The notes beneath the pieces were generated by a model that worked only from the letters and a program-made list of their open reading frames with translations, had not been told where the DNA came from and made no database searches. This document shows, one piece after another, positions 44,918-57,000 of a stretch of DNA of 64,000 nucleotides. The DNA is from Prunus persica. Lineage: Eukaryota; Streptophyta; Magnoliopsida; Rosales; Rosaceae. The stretch is taken from assembly GCF_000346465.2 (NCBI RefSeq), contig NC_034009.1:34203251-34267250 (forward strand), in the 5' to 3' direction. The stretch's first letter is position 1, and each line of letters starts with the position of its first letter. Position numbers and translations under genes: made by a program.

Positions 44918-46956
44918 ATGGCACTTGCTGGGCACCGCCTTATCTCAAGCTCCTCATCATCCACTGTAACTGCCATTTCATCGTTCCCTCCAAAACCAAA
45001 ACCCCCAATTTCAAATCACAACTTCTCCTCCAACCATGAAATTTCAAACTTCTTACGCAGTCGCAGAGACGTTGCTTTGCTCTCCTTCATCGCTCTAATT
45101 CCTTCTCTTTCGCGACCCGACCCGGCATTCGGACTCTCCTTCGGCATTTGTTAGCACGCATCATTTTGATTTCTTCATTTACTTTTCTAGTAATTTGCTG
45201 TCGAAACCCTAATTTGTCCATCTTTGCGCAGCAGGACCAAAGGATTGGCTCCGAGAACAGAAGAAGAAGGCCTCCAGGTTCCTCTTGGCCCCAATTGACG
45301 CCTCTAGAGAGAGCCTCCTCACTGCTCATCGAATACTCAGTCTCTCTCACAATCAATATATATAAATCTATACACAAATAGTGTATTTTTTCATATATCC
45401 CTCACTGGTGTTAATTTGGTTGTTTTTACAGCGGCTACCGATTCTAATAGTACAAATGAAGAAATAGAGGAGGTTCAGAGACTATTTAAATCTGCTGCTC
45501 GGGATTGCGTTCCAGACGACAGGAATTCATTTGTTGCATTTCAAGCCAATACAGGGGTTGAGGTTCGGCATTTCGCACCCTTCTCATTGTCTTTTATTTA
45601 ATCTGAGTGATTACGCCGCTCTTAATTTCTAATTAGTGCATACGGTAAACTGTTTAGCTTGTTACGATAAAAACTGTACTCATGGTGAGGCTTCTAAGGA
45701 CGTGTTCGAAAAATTGGCCTAGGCGGCGGGTCCTATATTTTTTAGAAATTTTTTTTCCTGACTTTAAAGAAAACCTACCTCACGCTGCCTCTCATTTCAA
45801 GTATTTTTCTTTGTAGTACTATTATTTGCTTTATGCTTAACTTTTTCCCTATGTTTTATATCAATTATGGTACTTTATAATCTATATATCCTTTTATTTT
45901 GCATGATTTTGGTATAAATTTATAATTTGTAGTACAAAATAAATTTTTTTAAAAGAAAAGCCTAGGCGCCCGCCTAGGCCCTGATTACTCCTCTAGGCGC
46001 TAGGCCCCTGCCGGCTGCCTAGCGATTTGTCAAACATTGCTAAGCAGCATATGATGCTAATTTGAAGGAATTTTTAAGACTATTTTGCATGACATTGAAA
46101 GCATCTTGTTGTAGGATAATGGAGCTGTTGAACTTTTGCTAATTGACCTCATATTAGCTATAACTTTATTGTCCAAATTCATTTATTTCACAGGTTTGCA
46201 CATTCCGTCTGGTTGTAAAGAATGCGGCGTCGTTGCTTGGTGATAAGGATCCTGTAAAATTGGAAGCTGAATCCATGCTAAATGATCTTATAAGGTAGCC
46301 AAGCCAGTGTTCCTTTCCTGTATTCTCCAGGCTGGTGTACATTTTATGTCTGACATATTTTCATGGTCAGGATTACTAAAAAAAGACATGTTTTTTTTTT
46401 TTTGTGTGCATATATGTTTGGTTGTCCATACCCTGGTTTTTTTTTTCTCTGGCAAAAAGATTATTGGATAAACCATTCTTCATTTCATCAAATATTATAC
46501 CCTGGTTATCAAATTTACTGTTTCTCTATAGAATTGTTGTATTATTTCTAACATTTTCATTTTTGTTTCTGTTTTCCATTGCTTATTGTATTGCAGATCA
46601 TTCACTTCTCTTAATGTTCTGGTAAATGAGACTGACGTTCAATTTGCCTCTGAAAGGTATGTCTCTTTTGTCAAGATAAACATGGGCAAGGGAGAATTCT
46701 CTTGAAAACACGCTATAGGAATTGCATGTAGAAGTTTATTTACTTTCAGCTTTGTCTCGCTCTTTACCCTTAGATGAAATTTTGTGAGTAACCTGTTTGG
46801 GTTAATAGGCACCAAGTTGTAGTAGTAACCATTCATTTTTCTATCAGACTAATTTTTTTGTTGGGCTGCAGAAAGAAGGTTGCAGATTCTCTCATGGATA
46901 CCATATCATCCCTAGACAAATTTGAGCAGGGAATTAAGGACTGCCTTGAAGCTTGA
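44918..46956 (+). CDS. chloroplast thylakoid-lumen-type protein, conserved, function unknown
   Basis: Exons 44918-45149, 45232-45339, 45432-45562, 46194-46294, 46597-46656 and 46872-46956, 238 residues. The N terminus is Ser- and Pro-rich (plastid transit peptide) and is followed by a twin-arginine-like lumen signal: SRRDVALLSFIALIPSLS ending in a DPAFG cleavage-like stretch. The mature part is helical: GPKDWLREQKKKASRFLLAP, RSAARDCVPDDRNSFVAFQA, VCTFRLVVKNAASLLGDKDP, and a C terminus VADSLMDTISSLDKFEQGIKD. I recognise this as a conserved plant protein but cannot name it. No catalytic motif. Targeting to the lumen is inferred from the signal. Intron 3 (632 bp) contains a GC-rich repeat. Confidence 0.85.
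45700..46040. repeat. interspersed repeat with GCCTAGGCG palindromes in intron
   Basis: Local GC-rich patches built from TAGGCGCC-type words (CCTAGGCGGCGGG near 45718, CCTAGGCGCCCGCCTAGGCC near 45962, CTAGGCGCTAGGCC near 45992) at the two ends of an AT-rich core. They look like the ends of a short non-autonomous element in intron 3 of the lumen-protein gene. Confidence 0.45.
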
Positions 46957-46999
46957 CCAATATGTATTTTGTTTTCCTTGCAGAACAAAACTATCTTGT

Positions 47000-47740
47000 G
47001 GATGTCATGTTTGAAATTCTGCAGACGCATGTTTATTCCAGATTCAGAAATCTCTCTTTGCTCTTTCTGTTCGGTGTCTTGATTTTTCCTCTGTCATGTT
47101 CTTTGACCTTATTTTGGTGCGTTCTTTTTCCTATAAGATAGATCCTTATAATTTAGTATCGTTATTGAAGTAAGTAAATGCTAGTTCTGCTCCAACCAAA
47201 AAAAAGAGAAAAAAGAAAGTAAATGCTAGTTTTGTTGCGAAGTCTTCGTTTTGCAGTCTCAGTTTCTCATTGTAGAAATATCATTCTGGTCGTTGTTATC
47301 AGAATGGGATGCAAGTAGCTCTGTAGAAATGTACATTTCGTCACATCTTAAGTCATTCTAGTCATTCAGTTCAATCTAATGGTGAAAACCAATCCACAAA
47401 CTGTCTGGCTTGAAATGAAGCAAAATGCACACTTATAAATTTGTGTACTTTGCATACTGAAGGTTACCAATTGTCGGTGAGCACTGTTGATAATTTGCCT
47501 AACATAATTGAACAACTGAATATGTATATATTTGTTTGCTAATGAAATTGTCAGACATCTCAAATTCATTTGAGTTCTCATTCCAATGGAATATATTTTC
47601 CTTTGACAGTACCACAAATATTGATGCCTACTCCTATGCTGCTTTAATTTTGAGTTGACACTTGTGGTATCAAATTATAAATGACCTGTTGGTCCCTGTG
47701 GAGTGGTCTAATAGGTAATGAGATGTTGCTACACCAACTG
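47000..47740. other. convergent intergenic stretch
   Basis: Shared 3' flank of the lumen-protein gene (+) and the methyltransferase gene (-). No ORF with family features. 47142 to about 47640 is AT-rich and plain. Confidence 0.5.
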
Positions 47741-47803
47741 GCAGCGAAGTGTTCCATCATCTGGCTGTGTTTGTACTGACCTAGACAAGCTGCGCAGCTA
47801 GTT
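47740..47803 (-). repeat. partial duplication of methyltransferase last exon
   Basis: GTGTTCCATCATCTGGCTG, then ACTGACCTAGACAAGCTGCG, repeats with a few changes the coding segment at about 47891-47950, 140 bp away, in the same orientation. It is a scrap of the C-terminal codons (DDGTPCC side) now in the 3' flank. Confidence 0.75.
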
Positions 47804-47821
47804 GGAGATATTTAGTGAACA

Positions 47822-49307
47822 TCAGCTGGCCATCGATGGAATAGTTTGCTTTGGTGAACCAGAAGCCTCAACCAAATACAAGCGACAACATGGTGTTCCA
47901 TCATCTGGGTGGGTATATACTGACCTAGGCAAGCTGCGGAGCTTGTTGAACAGATTTAAGGGATCGTGCATGAGCCCAAAATGAGCATCTGGATCACCAA
48001 TTTGTGAAAGTTTAACGTAAGAAAAGCCAAGAGATGGCAGGAGATGATCAGGCCAATCGCTGTAGAAATGGAAGATGGAACTGGAGAGACTGGTTGATGG
48101 TTTATTCATAAAATCTGCTAAGAGCACTGTGTTAGTAAGCGAGCACTTGTCTGCTATGATTTCAAGTACTTGTGTGGCCTCAGAGTGGGATAAGTAGTAG
48201 AGGATGCCTTCCAGAACCCACACTGTGTTTCTCTCTGGCACAAACCCTGATATTTGAAGTTTTTCGAGCCAGTCATTGCCTCTGATATCAGCCGCCACTC
48301 TGGTTATGGATTTTGCTGTCATCGTTAGATACTGGTGATTGTTTGTAGAATCCATCGCTGCTTGCAGAAGAGTGGCTTTAATTTGCAGGACTTCAGGAAA
48401 ATCAACTTCGAACACATTGCTTTCCTTCAAGCAACTCAATCGGTAAGCCCTTGCATCCATTCCTACAAAAAGAAGTGCATATTTCATTTTAGGCTGAATT
48501 TTTACTTTCTATACACGTGAGATTTGGGAAATTTACATTCCATATACATGCTATTAATAATTCAATATTCACTACAATTAGTATCTCGATGGGGCATGGT
48601 GCAAAAATTTGTCCTGGTTTCCTAAAGCTAGCACACATAAATGACCAATAATTCCTGACCTGCATAAGGGGATCAGTTTTGCTAGAAATGGTCACAGCTC
48701 TACAAGGATTCTCCCAGTAGATTGTGATAAAGCAATGTAAATAAACAACGAATCCAGTGTTGGGATTATCTAGTACCCAGAACTCATATGCTTTGAAATC
48801 TACTTTACAGCAAAAAATGCCCCAACATCATGCATTGTAGGCACGAAGTTCAACTTGATGCATGCCGCATTGGTTCAATAAATGCTGTTAACAAAAAAAA
48901 AAATTGTGGTAGAGTAGTTACCAACCTGCCCCAAGAAGAACTACTTGTGCTTCTCTGTCATTGAAGGAATGAAGTGCTGCTTCAAGTTTTGAATCAAACC
49001 AGAGGGTTCGAACTGCAAGAATGACTCCAGAGATTTCTCGTGCTTTGTTGACACAGTCTTTCTTTATCTTCTCGTGAAGATTTTTTAGATACGTCTCTCC
49101 AGCAAGTATGTCTGCCAGGGGGTCATGAATCACATGCTTCCACAAGGCTCTACCAGCTGCAGTTTGGCATGCAGACCGCTGAAGGGGATCCCATTCATTC
49201 TCAATTGTTGCATGGACTTGTCGAACAGTGTCCGTAGACAACAAGTCAGGAAGCTTGAACTCCGGCCATGTTGGGTGTTCAGGTGAGCCATTTTCTTGAC
49301 TTGACAT
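47822..49307 (-). CDS. SAM-dependent methyltransferase, leucine carboxyl methyltransferase-like fold
   Basis: Two exons (minus): 49307-48926 and 48462-47822, 340 residues. The Rossmann motif I spans the splice (VVLLGAGMDARAYRL), followed by the acidic EVDFPEVLQ, and AADIRGNDWLEKL and VWVLEGILYYLS, the pattern of the LCMT/TIGR00027 group of small-molecule or protein O-methyltransferases. The substrate is not predictable. Start choice: M at 49307 (MSSQENGSPEHPTWPEF) gives the usual length; an in-frame Met 27 codons upstream (near 49388) would add a hydrophobic stretch. No organelle signal is visible from 49307. Confidence 0.88.
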
Positions 49308-49509
49308 GGTCTTTAGATTGCAAGGAAAGGTCTTTAGAGTGCAGGGAAACTGAGAAACCAATAGAAAGGAATGAAGAACATATGGCATGCTATGTGTAGG
49401 GATCAAAGGTTGCAGGTGATATAAGGGATAAGAAAAGAGAGCCACACACAAAATCCAAGGGTTTGAGGAGAATGGGTTATAAGTCGCATCCTGGATGAAA
49501 AAGGGAGGT

Positions 49510-50937
49510 AGCAATGTAGTCCACGACTACCACAATTCACGTGCCTTCCGTTTGTTTTGCTGTATAGGCTTATTACTAGCAGGCTTAGTACTTTTTATTG
49601 ATAATTGACGACTGACGAGGAAGAGCTCCACAGAAAAAGACATTATCTAATGCGAGTGGCTCCCAGAAAACTAATATCAGATGGCTAATAAAGGAAGCCC
49701 CAGTACGTGCTCATATAACAAGTACTCGTTTGTTTGGTTTTTTTGCATACGACAAGAAGGCATCATCTTTGGAGCTTTTGGTGGTACAACTTTTACATTG
49801 CGTTGCAACAAATTGGCGTGAGGCTGTTCGCGGTTCCAAACAAATCCCCGCAATTTGCAAATTTGCACCACACAAAAGATCTTCAGCCGTGCTGGTTAAT
49901 TTCTCTAGGTTCTTGGAAATAAGTTCTCTAGGTTCTTGGAAATAAGCCCGTTTTAACATGACATGTTATAAATAAAAAAACTAATATAGAACTTATTTGG
50001 GGAAAAAAACTCAAAACTAAAAAATGACAATGACAACAAGTGGCTAGTTCTGGGTTTCTCTTCAAATAGACTCTAAGGATTTTTGTATAATATGTTATGT
50101 TAGATGAACTTATTAATAAAAAACCATGACCCTCCATTTGGATGAGGGAAAATAATTCAGAATTTAGCTAAAAGTCGGAAATTTAAGATGAGAAATTGTC
50201 AATTTCCTTGTTTGGCAACTTAAGTGCGGAATTTATTAAATGACGTGTAGAAAAAATCGGGGAAATTGGAGCTTCAAATTTTCTAGTTTAATTTCCATCA
50301 AAATAGGTGTCATTTTACAATTTTCAAAGTACCATAAAATTATATTATTTATAAAATTTGACATAAATAAATCCAAACACTGAAATATTTAATTGTCAAA
50401 ATTCAAAAGATAAAAATTTAAATTTCGTTATTTTAGAATTTTATGTAATTTTTATTTTAATTAAAGTTATTTTATTAGCGAGCTGCTTCGGGACCATACA
50501 GTGAAATTGAGAGCCATATTACATGAGAGCGCCGCGAACCTGTTTCACAGTGGGGTAAATCCAACTGTAACAGTGAAATGCTCAAACTCAGAGGTCTCAA
50601 ACTTGTTTTAACAAAATAGAGAACATCAGCGGAAAAAAGAAAATAAAAGAAATGTAGGTTTGGCTCCCTTTTTTTAAGATAGAGTTTTTAGTATTTTTAA
50701 TAGAATTTGGGATAAAAGTGGTTAGGACAACATAACCAGAAAAAAATATTATTTTGATTTGCTTTCTGGTTCTATTTTGTGTTTTGTTAGGGCCAGGATG
50801 AGTAGAGTTACAAATGGCTGGGTCCACAGCCAGCGAAGCATTGGCGCGTATAAGCAGAAATGGCCGGAAATGGGAGGCAGTCGTGGCATAGAGAGGACCG
50901 TTTGTTAGCAGCCTGCAGTAGACAAACAAGTTAATAA
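49510..50937. other. intergenic stretch
   Basis: No gene. A 24-bp direct duplication, TTCTCTAGGTTCTTGGAAAT, lies at 49901 and 49925. The rest is AT-rich with no recognised family. Confidence 0.5.
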
Positions 50938-50969
<32 letters not shown>

Positions 50970-51446
50970 AACTACAGTAAACATCCCAATTTATTGGGTT
51001 ATTCGTGAGTTTATACTCGATTTTGGGGACATTTATCAGTACATACTTAACGTCATAGAAAATTTACAATTTACCTCCTCTATTAGTCAAACTGTTAATG
51101 AGTCTGTTAAATGTTGACGTGTCAAAAGTGAGACTTTTTTTTTATGACATGGACTTCCATGTGGACCAAAATTTAATTAAAAAAATTATTTACATGTTAA
51201 AAATAATTTTATAATCATATTTAAAAATTTTAAAAATTAAATTTTTTTTTTTTTAACTCCTCTATCTTCTCCTACCTAACCCTCTCTTTGTCTCGACTTA
51301 ACCCAACCTCTCAGCCACCCCTCTCCCGTCGCCCACCCCCAAACCCAAATCTTCACCTCATTTCAGGTTAGATTCCGGCAAACTCTAATAAATCTCCTAC
51401 TCTTTAACAAGAATTCCCAATATTCCATACAAACACCAAAGTATTG

Positions 51447-51775
51447 CTACAGAGAATTCCGCTCAGGGATTTGGCCCCAAGCTGCCTCCCAAGTCGAGGT
51501 GGGATCTCTCCAGTGAGACTGTTGCTGTTCAAATCCAACCAAACCAAGCTGCTGCAATTGGCCATTTCTCCTGGTATCTACACCCAAGCTATTGTTCCCA
51601 AGTTGCAGAATAGCCAGTCCTGTCCAAAGGCCAAATTCTTTCGGGATTTCGCCACTTAATTTTTTGCTTATGAGTGATATCCATTCGAGATTACTGCATC
51701 TGAACAGTTCAAATGGGATCTCATCAGTTAGGCGGTTATTGTTAAGAATAAGATTCATGCAATTTCCCAAGTCTA
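51447..51775 (-). pseudogene. captured BRI1-like LRR receptor fragment
   Basis: The minus frame reads ILNNNRLTDEIPFELFRCSN, LEWISLISKKLSGEIPKEFG and LAILQLGNNSLG, then a frameshift. The other frame resumes [40 protein letters not shown]. These are consecutive LRRs closely resembling the BRL2/VH1-type brassinosteroid receptor family (from memory). No kinase or start, and the frame is broken. It lies within inverted repeats, so it is a transduplicated fragment. Confidence 0.8.
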
Positions 51776-52065
51776 GTGGAATTTTTCAAGTCGGTTATCC
51801 CAAATCTGATGGGATTTCTCGGCACCTTCTTCGTATCCAGACCCTTCATCCGGGTCGGTTATCCATCGAATGACATGTCCAACCCTTTCTCCCTCGTCGT
51901 CAAGACTGGGACTCGTGATGCCCTTCTACGACTCAGCGAACTCGACCGCCAACTCAGTCCTCGTCGTCAAATCTGTGGTCAACTTCCTCGACGACTGTTA
52001 CTTCTCTGACGTGGATGGTCAAGATGCAGCTTTGGTGGTAAGGGTAGATCAGACAGAGGAGGGTG

Positions 52066-52069
<4 letters not shown>

Positions 52070-52132
<63 letters not shown>

Positions 52133-52137
52133 TAGAT
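52070..52137. repeat. (GA)n microsatellite
   Basis: GA dinucleotide run with a few GGGA and TAGA interruptions, inside the Pack-MULE. Confidence 0.9.
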
Positions 52138-52404
52138 TTTTTTAAATAATTTAAACGTTAAAATATTTTATTATTATTTATTTGTCCACCTGTAAGTCCA
52201 CGTCAATTAAAAAATAGGTCCCGTAAATGCCACATAGACAGATAACGGATTTTCTGACGATCTCGCTAACAGAAGGGGCAAATTGTAGGTTTTTCGTGAT
52301 GTTGAGTATGCACTCGTAAATGCCTCCAAAATCGAGTATGAATTCATAAATGACCCTATAGGTTAGGGAGTTTACTGTAGTTTGCCATATATATAAAGTA
52401 GAGA

Positions 52405-52843
52405 TATGATTTCCTTACTCTCCCCTCCCATTTTCTCCATTTACATTTTTTTTTTTGCTTTTTAATACTTTTTAATCATTTTTATTTTTTCTCTTTTCTA
52501 TTCTATCCTTATCTTACATTAATTTTTTTTTACTTTACTTTTATATTAGTTCTTTTTCTTTATACTTAATTTTCCAACTTGCACTCCATTTTTAGTAATT
52601 TTTTTTCCTTTAATCGAGTAAGAAATTTTTATTTATTTTTTCCTTTTAGTACTGAAAATGGGGTGTAAGTTGGAAAATTAAGTATAAAGAAAAAGAAATA
52701 ATATAAAAATGAAGTTAAAAAGAAATTAATATAGAGTAAGGATAGAATAGGAAAGAGAAATAACAAAATTGATTAAAAAGTATTAAAAAGCAGAAGGGAG
52801 TGCGAGTGGAGAAAAGGGGAGTGGGAAAATCAGTTCCCATAAA
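52405..52843. repeat. long inverted repeat (fold-back element)
   Basis: The left arm (about 52405-52598) and right arm (about 52656-52843) are inverted copies. Examples: GCTTTTTAATACTTTTTAAT with ATTAAAAAGTATTAAAAAGC, and TTCTTTATACTTAATTTTCC with GGAAAATTAAGTATAAAGAA. A loop of about 60 bp. The flanking AAAGTA on both sides may be a target duplication. It appears to sit inside the 5' end of a Helitron-like copy. Confidence 0.82.
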
Positions 52844-53022
52844 GTAAAAGATAGAGAATTGTGAAACATTCAAAATACCAGAAAATGCCTTTAGTTAATT
52901 CAAACATTAAAAATTAAAATTATTAATTAAATGAGGATAATATGGTAAATTCATATTTTTTCATATTAAAAAAATTAAAAATTAAAATAAAATTATATAA
53001 TAAGTTATAGTTTTATAAAATA
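52844..53022 (+). mobile_element. Helitron-like short element, copy 3 (truncated)
   Basis: Carries GAAACATTCAAAATACCAG and ATTATTAATTAAATGAGGAT like copies 1 and 2. Its 5' end is interrupted by the fold-back element and its 3' hairpin is missing, cut by copy 4. Confidence 0.6.
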
Positions 53023-53306
53023 CTAGCCCCTTGACACATGCTCACGCATGTGCCAATTGGTTTTCTTTTTCTTTTTTATTTTATTTTTAGAATTAATAAA
53101 AGATAACAGGGTAGTTATGTTCCATAAAAGTAGGACCTATTATCTTATTTTGTTTTTAATTTTAATTTTTTTAATATTAAAAAATATGAATTTACCATAT
53201 TATCCTCATTTAATTAATAATTTCAATTCTTAATGTTTGAATTAACAAAGGGCATTTTCTGGTATTTTGAATGTTTCACCATTTTCTGCCTTTTACTTTA
53301 TATATA
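53023..53306 (-). mobile_element. Helitron-like short element, copy 4
   Basis: Inverted relative to copy 3. On minus it ends with the hairpin CACATGCGTGAGCATGTG, then CAAGGGG-CTAG, a Helitron-like 3' end. The internal signature is the same. Confidence 0.65.
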
Positions 53307-53593
53307 CTAGCCTCTCTGCACGCGCTTCTGCGCCTGCGAGAGGCTTTTTTTAAAAAAATTTAAATTTATTTTAGAATAAAAAAAGATAATAAATAGTTAT
53401 GTTCCATAAAGATAGGATCCATTATCTGAATTTTCTTTTAATTTTAATTTTTTTTAATATGAAAAATTGTGAACTTACCATATTATCCTCATTTAATTAA
53501 TAATTTTAATTCTTAATGTTTACATTAACCAAGGGCATTTTCTAGTATTTTGAATGTTTCACCATTCTCTGCATTTTGCTTTATATATATAGA
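53307..53593 (-). mobile_element. Helitron-like short element, copy 5
   Basis: Most complete copy. On minus it starts TCTATATATATAAAGC and ends with a GC-rich hairpin (GCCTCTCGCAGGCGCAGAAG ... GCAGAGAGGC), whose last C begins the terminal CTAG, followed by T. Tandem with copy 4. Confidence 0.7.
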
Positions 53594-54016
53594 TAAATAG
53601 ATAACTATTCATATTATATTTTCTTAATTAAAAAAATAAAAAATAAAACCAATAGTGTAATATTATCTGCAAATACACCTAACATATTCGAATCCACGGC
53701 TGACGAGGTTATTCCTATTCCCGAATTAAATTATCATCGCTCAATGCAGACGTCACGTAAGCGTATCGTGTAAAATCACAGATGACAGGGCCAAGTGGGT
53801 CACAGAGCAGCAAGACTTTTTCATTCTCAACTAGCGCGCCGGTAAGAAAAAAGAAATGTGGTCAAAATGGGTCGTGATAAAATCGAGGGAATGGAACCGG
53901 CAAAAAAGTTATCCAAGACAATCATACGGTCCTAAGGGAGACAAAACCACACGCACCGCTACAAATTTCAGTCTTCCGTCTACAGTCTCCAGCAACCCGA
54001 CGAGCAAGCGACAGAG

Positions 54017-57000
54017 ATGGCTGCGGAGGTGATCTGTTGTGGGACCAAGTTCTGGCTGTATGTGCTTATCATCATAGGGCTGGTGTGCTTTGCCGGAATG
54101 ATGGCTGGGCTGACGCTGGGCCTCATGTCTCTCGGCCTCGTCGACCTCGAGGTCCTCATGAAGTCCGGTCGTCCTCAGGATCGCAAGCACGCCGGTAAAC
54201 TCATACTCACTCTTAATTTCATTGTTTTTTTACTTTATTGTTTTTTGCTTGCCTTTTCGAGCTCATCTATCAAGTTTTAAGACGAAGTAACTCATAGAAT
54301 TTCGCAATTTAATACTTGTTACTTTGGGCCTTCTATGATCATCTGGGTTCTGAGCTAATCGGTGATGACGACTATTTCTCTATAGAATCCATTCAAAGGA
54401 TAGGTGGTGTTAATATTCGCTGCAATTAGCTCAGTTGGGCTTATTGTGGTTCTGTGGAGGTTTTAGTTGGAAGGTGTAAATGATCAAGTAACAGATGTAG
54501 CTTGTTCAGTAGTTTTGCCTGGCTTTAAGAGCGGTTTGTGGATTGAAAATGATATAATTGGTTTTTCAAGATGTCGGACACTAGGCAAAAGTACTAGATG
54601 ACTGAGTTGATTGTAGACCAAGTCAAACCCCAATAGATGACTCTATGAATCTGCAAAAACTAGTTTATGTTTAGAGGTCTAAAACTAGTCTGATTTTGGC
54701 AGCTAAGATTTATCCAGTGGTAAAGAATCAGCATCTGCTACTTTGTACACTTTTAATTGGCAACGCCTTGGCGATGGAGGTAACTACGTGATTTTGTGTC
54801 CTTATATTGGCATTCAGTTCTGTTTTCTTACTAATCAATTAACGGTTCTTCTGATATTAGGCTCTTCCTGTATTCTTAGACAGTCTTGTGCCCCCTTGGG
54901 CAGCCATTGTGATATCAGTCACTCTCATCCTCGTGTTTGGGGAGGTGGGTTGTTATAATAGCTTATTATTAATTTGAGAAGGTATATACATACAAAAGAT
55001 ATTCACTTCTATTTCTTTGTTCACATTACTTCAGATATTGCCACAAGCAGTCTGTACTCGCCATGGATTGACTGTTGGGGCAACAATGGCCCCGTTCGTG
55101 CGTGTTCTTCTTATTATTTTCCTCCCAATTTCTTATCCAATTAGTAAGGTGATCTTAATATGTGAACTCACGTAATGATTACCACGACTCTTAAGTATGC
55201 CAAGTTGTGTTATGCAGCTTAGCTGAATATATGCTAGCCTATCATGTTACTTTCTCTATTCTAAATATGTTCTGTCAGCAGGTTCTGGATTGGATGTTAG
55301 GTAAGGGGCATGCCGCCCTTTTAAGGAGAGCAGAGCTAAAGACTTTTGTGGATTTTCATGGTAATGAGGTATATAACTCAACTAAGCTCTGGCTTGTAGC
55401 AAGTTCACTTTAGGCACTATATTTTTAGGAACTATACTAGTAGTCTAGTGGCATATGTTAGGAAATTTTATGTTCGGACCTATGTTTTAACTCTCTGAAA
55501 GTCCTCCTGTTTCCCATGTTCGCTGATTAAATATTGGATATGCATATGATTTATTATTTAGGCTGGGAAAGGCGGGGATTTAACACATGATGAAACTACC
55601 ATCATCGCTGGGGCACTTCAGTTGACTGAAAAGACTGCAAAAGATGCCATGACTCTCATATCAAGCGCATTTTCCCTTGATCTGGATGCACCTCTTACTT
55701 TGTGGGTTTGTGGATTCCAGTTTGTTCTCTCTATCATATCTTATGCATTCTTCCATGCTTCTAAACCTTGCTCTCTCTCTCTCTCTCTCTCCAGGGAAAC
55801 ACTGAATGCAATAATGACAAAGGGTCATAGTAGAGTTCCAGTTTATGCTGGGAATCCCAAAAATATTATTGGACTTGTTCTGGTAATGTCATTTTGCCTT
55901 GATTATATACTTCTGTCAAAGCTGAAGTGACGCTTCATGTCTGACCTAGAAAAAAAAAAGGTGAGGCTGTGCGAAAACTTATCAGTTCAATCTCATCTAC
56001 GTTCAGGTTAAGAATCTCTTGATGATTGATCCAGAAGATGCAGTTACTTTGAGAAAAATGATGATAAGAAGAATTCCTCGGTATGATAGTACCACATTAT
56101 CTTTTTCTCTTTTGTCATCTGATAGAAGACATGAGTTCCTCTGATTTTGAGGGGTTCACACACCTGAGATAGTTCATTTCACCATCTGTGTATTATTTCT
56201 TGTTGGGCCGGAGCTGGATTATTCTTGACTGAGCTTTTCATTTGTTCCACAGGGTTTCGGAAGACATACCTCTGTATGATATTCTAAATGAATTTCAGAA
56301 GGGTCACAGCCACATTGCTGTTGTATATAAGGATCTAAATGGGAGAAGGGAAGCATTAAAGAATGGCAAAGAGGGTGAAACATCTGTGTTTAAGGATGAC
56401 TGTAAGATGCAAGGAGGCCAATCTGAGGCTTCATTGAAGAAAGGTGTGTGCATATGTTGTATTTTTTTTCCCTCAACATCCTCAAGGGGTATTCCTGATA
56501 TCACTGCCGCTTCTTATTATGTCTGCCATTTCAACTACGTAATTTGTGTTTTTGGGAAATTACCAGATGGAAAAGTGGGTTCAAACAATGCTCAGATAGC
56601 AATGGACAATGGTGACGGAGGTCAACAAAATAAAAAAAGCCCACCAGCTACTCCGGCTTTTAAGAAACGACACAGAGGTTGTTCGCATTGTATTCTGGAC
56701 ATTGAGAATACTCCTATCCCAGTTTTCCCAGACAATGAAGAGGTTGTAGGAGTAATAACCATGGAGGATGTCATTGAAGAACTTCTTCAGGTAATGGTGG
56801 TGTTTGAACATGTTAGATTTATATATTATAGGAATAAGTATCTGAATCTGTTTCTGCAGAATTTTACTAAAGTTGCAAGTATTATATGGATACTGGATTT
56901 TTGTATTCATAATTGTTGCATATGTTGATGCAAATTGTAAATTTTTCCTTATGCCAGGAAGAGATATTGGATGAAACGGATGAGTACGTCAATATCCACA

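Larger units (their letters stand above)
50968..52386. mobile_element. Pack-MULE carrying captured gene fragments
   Basis: About 200-bp terminal inverted repeats: 50968-51167 and 52184-52386. Shared, allowing for changes: CAAACTACAGTAAAC, ATACTCGATTTTGG, ACAATTTnCC and GACnTGGACTTnCA. The outer flanks show ATATATATA on both sides (50959-50967, 52387-52395), a possible 9-bp target duplication, though it lies in a simple AT tract. Inside are an LRR receptor fragment (51447-51775, minus), an unidentified CDS-like stretch (51840-52060) and a (GA)n tract. No transposase, so mobilised in trans. Confidence 0.8.

Noticed and set aside
45087..45377. 96-codon minus-strand ORF
   Set aside because: Antisense to exon 2 of the lumen-protein gene.
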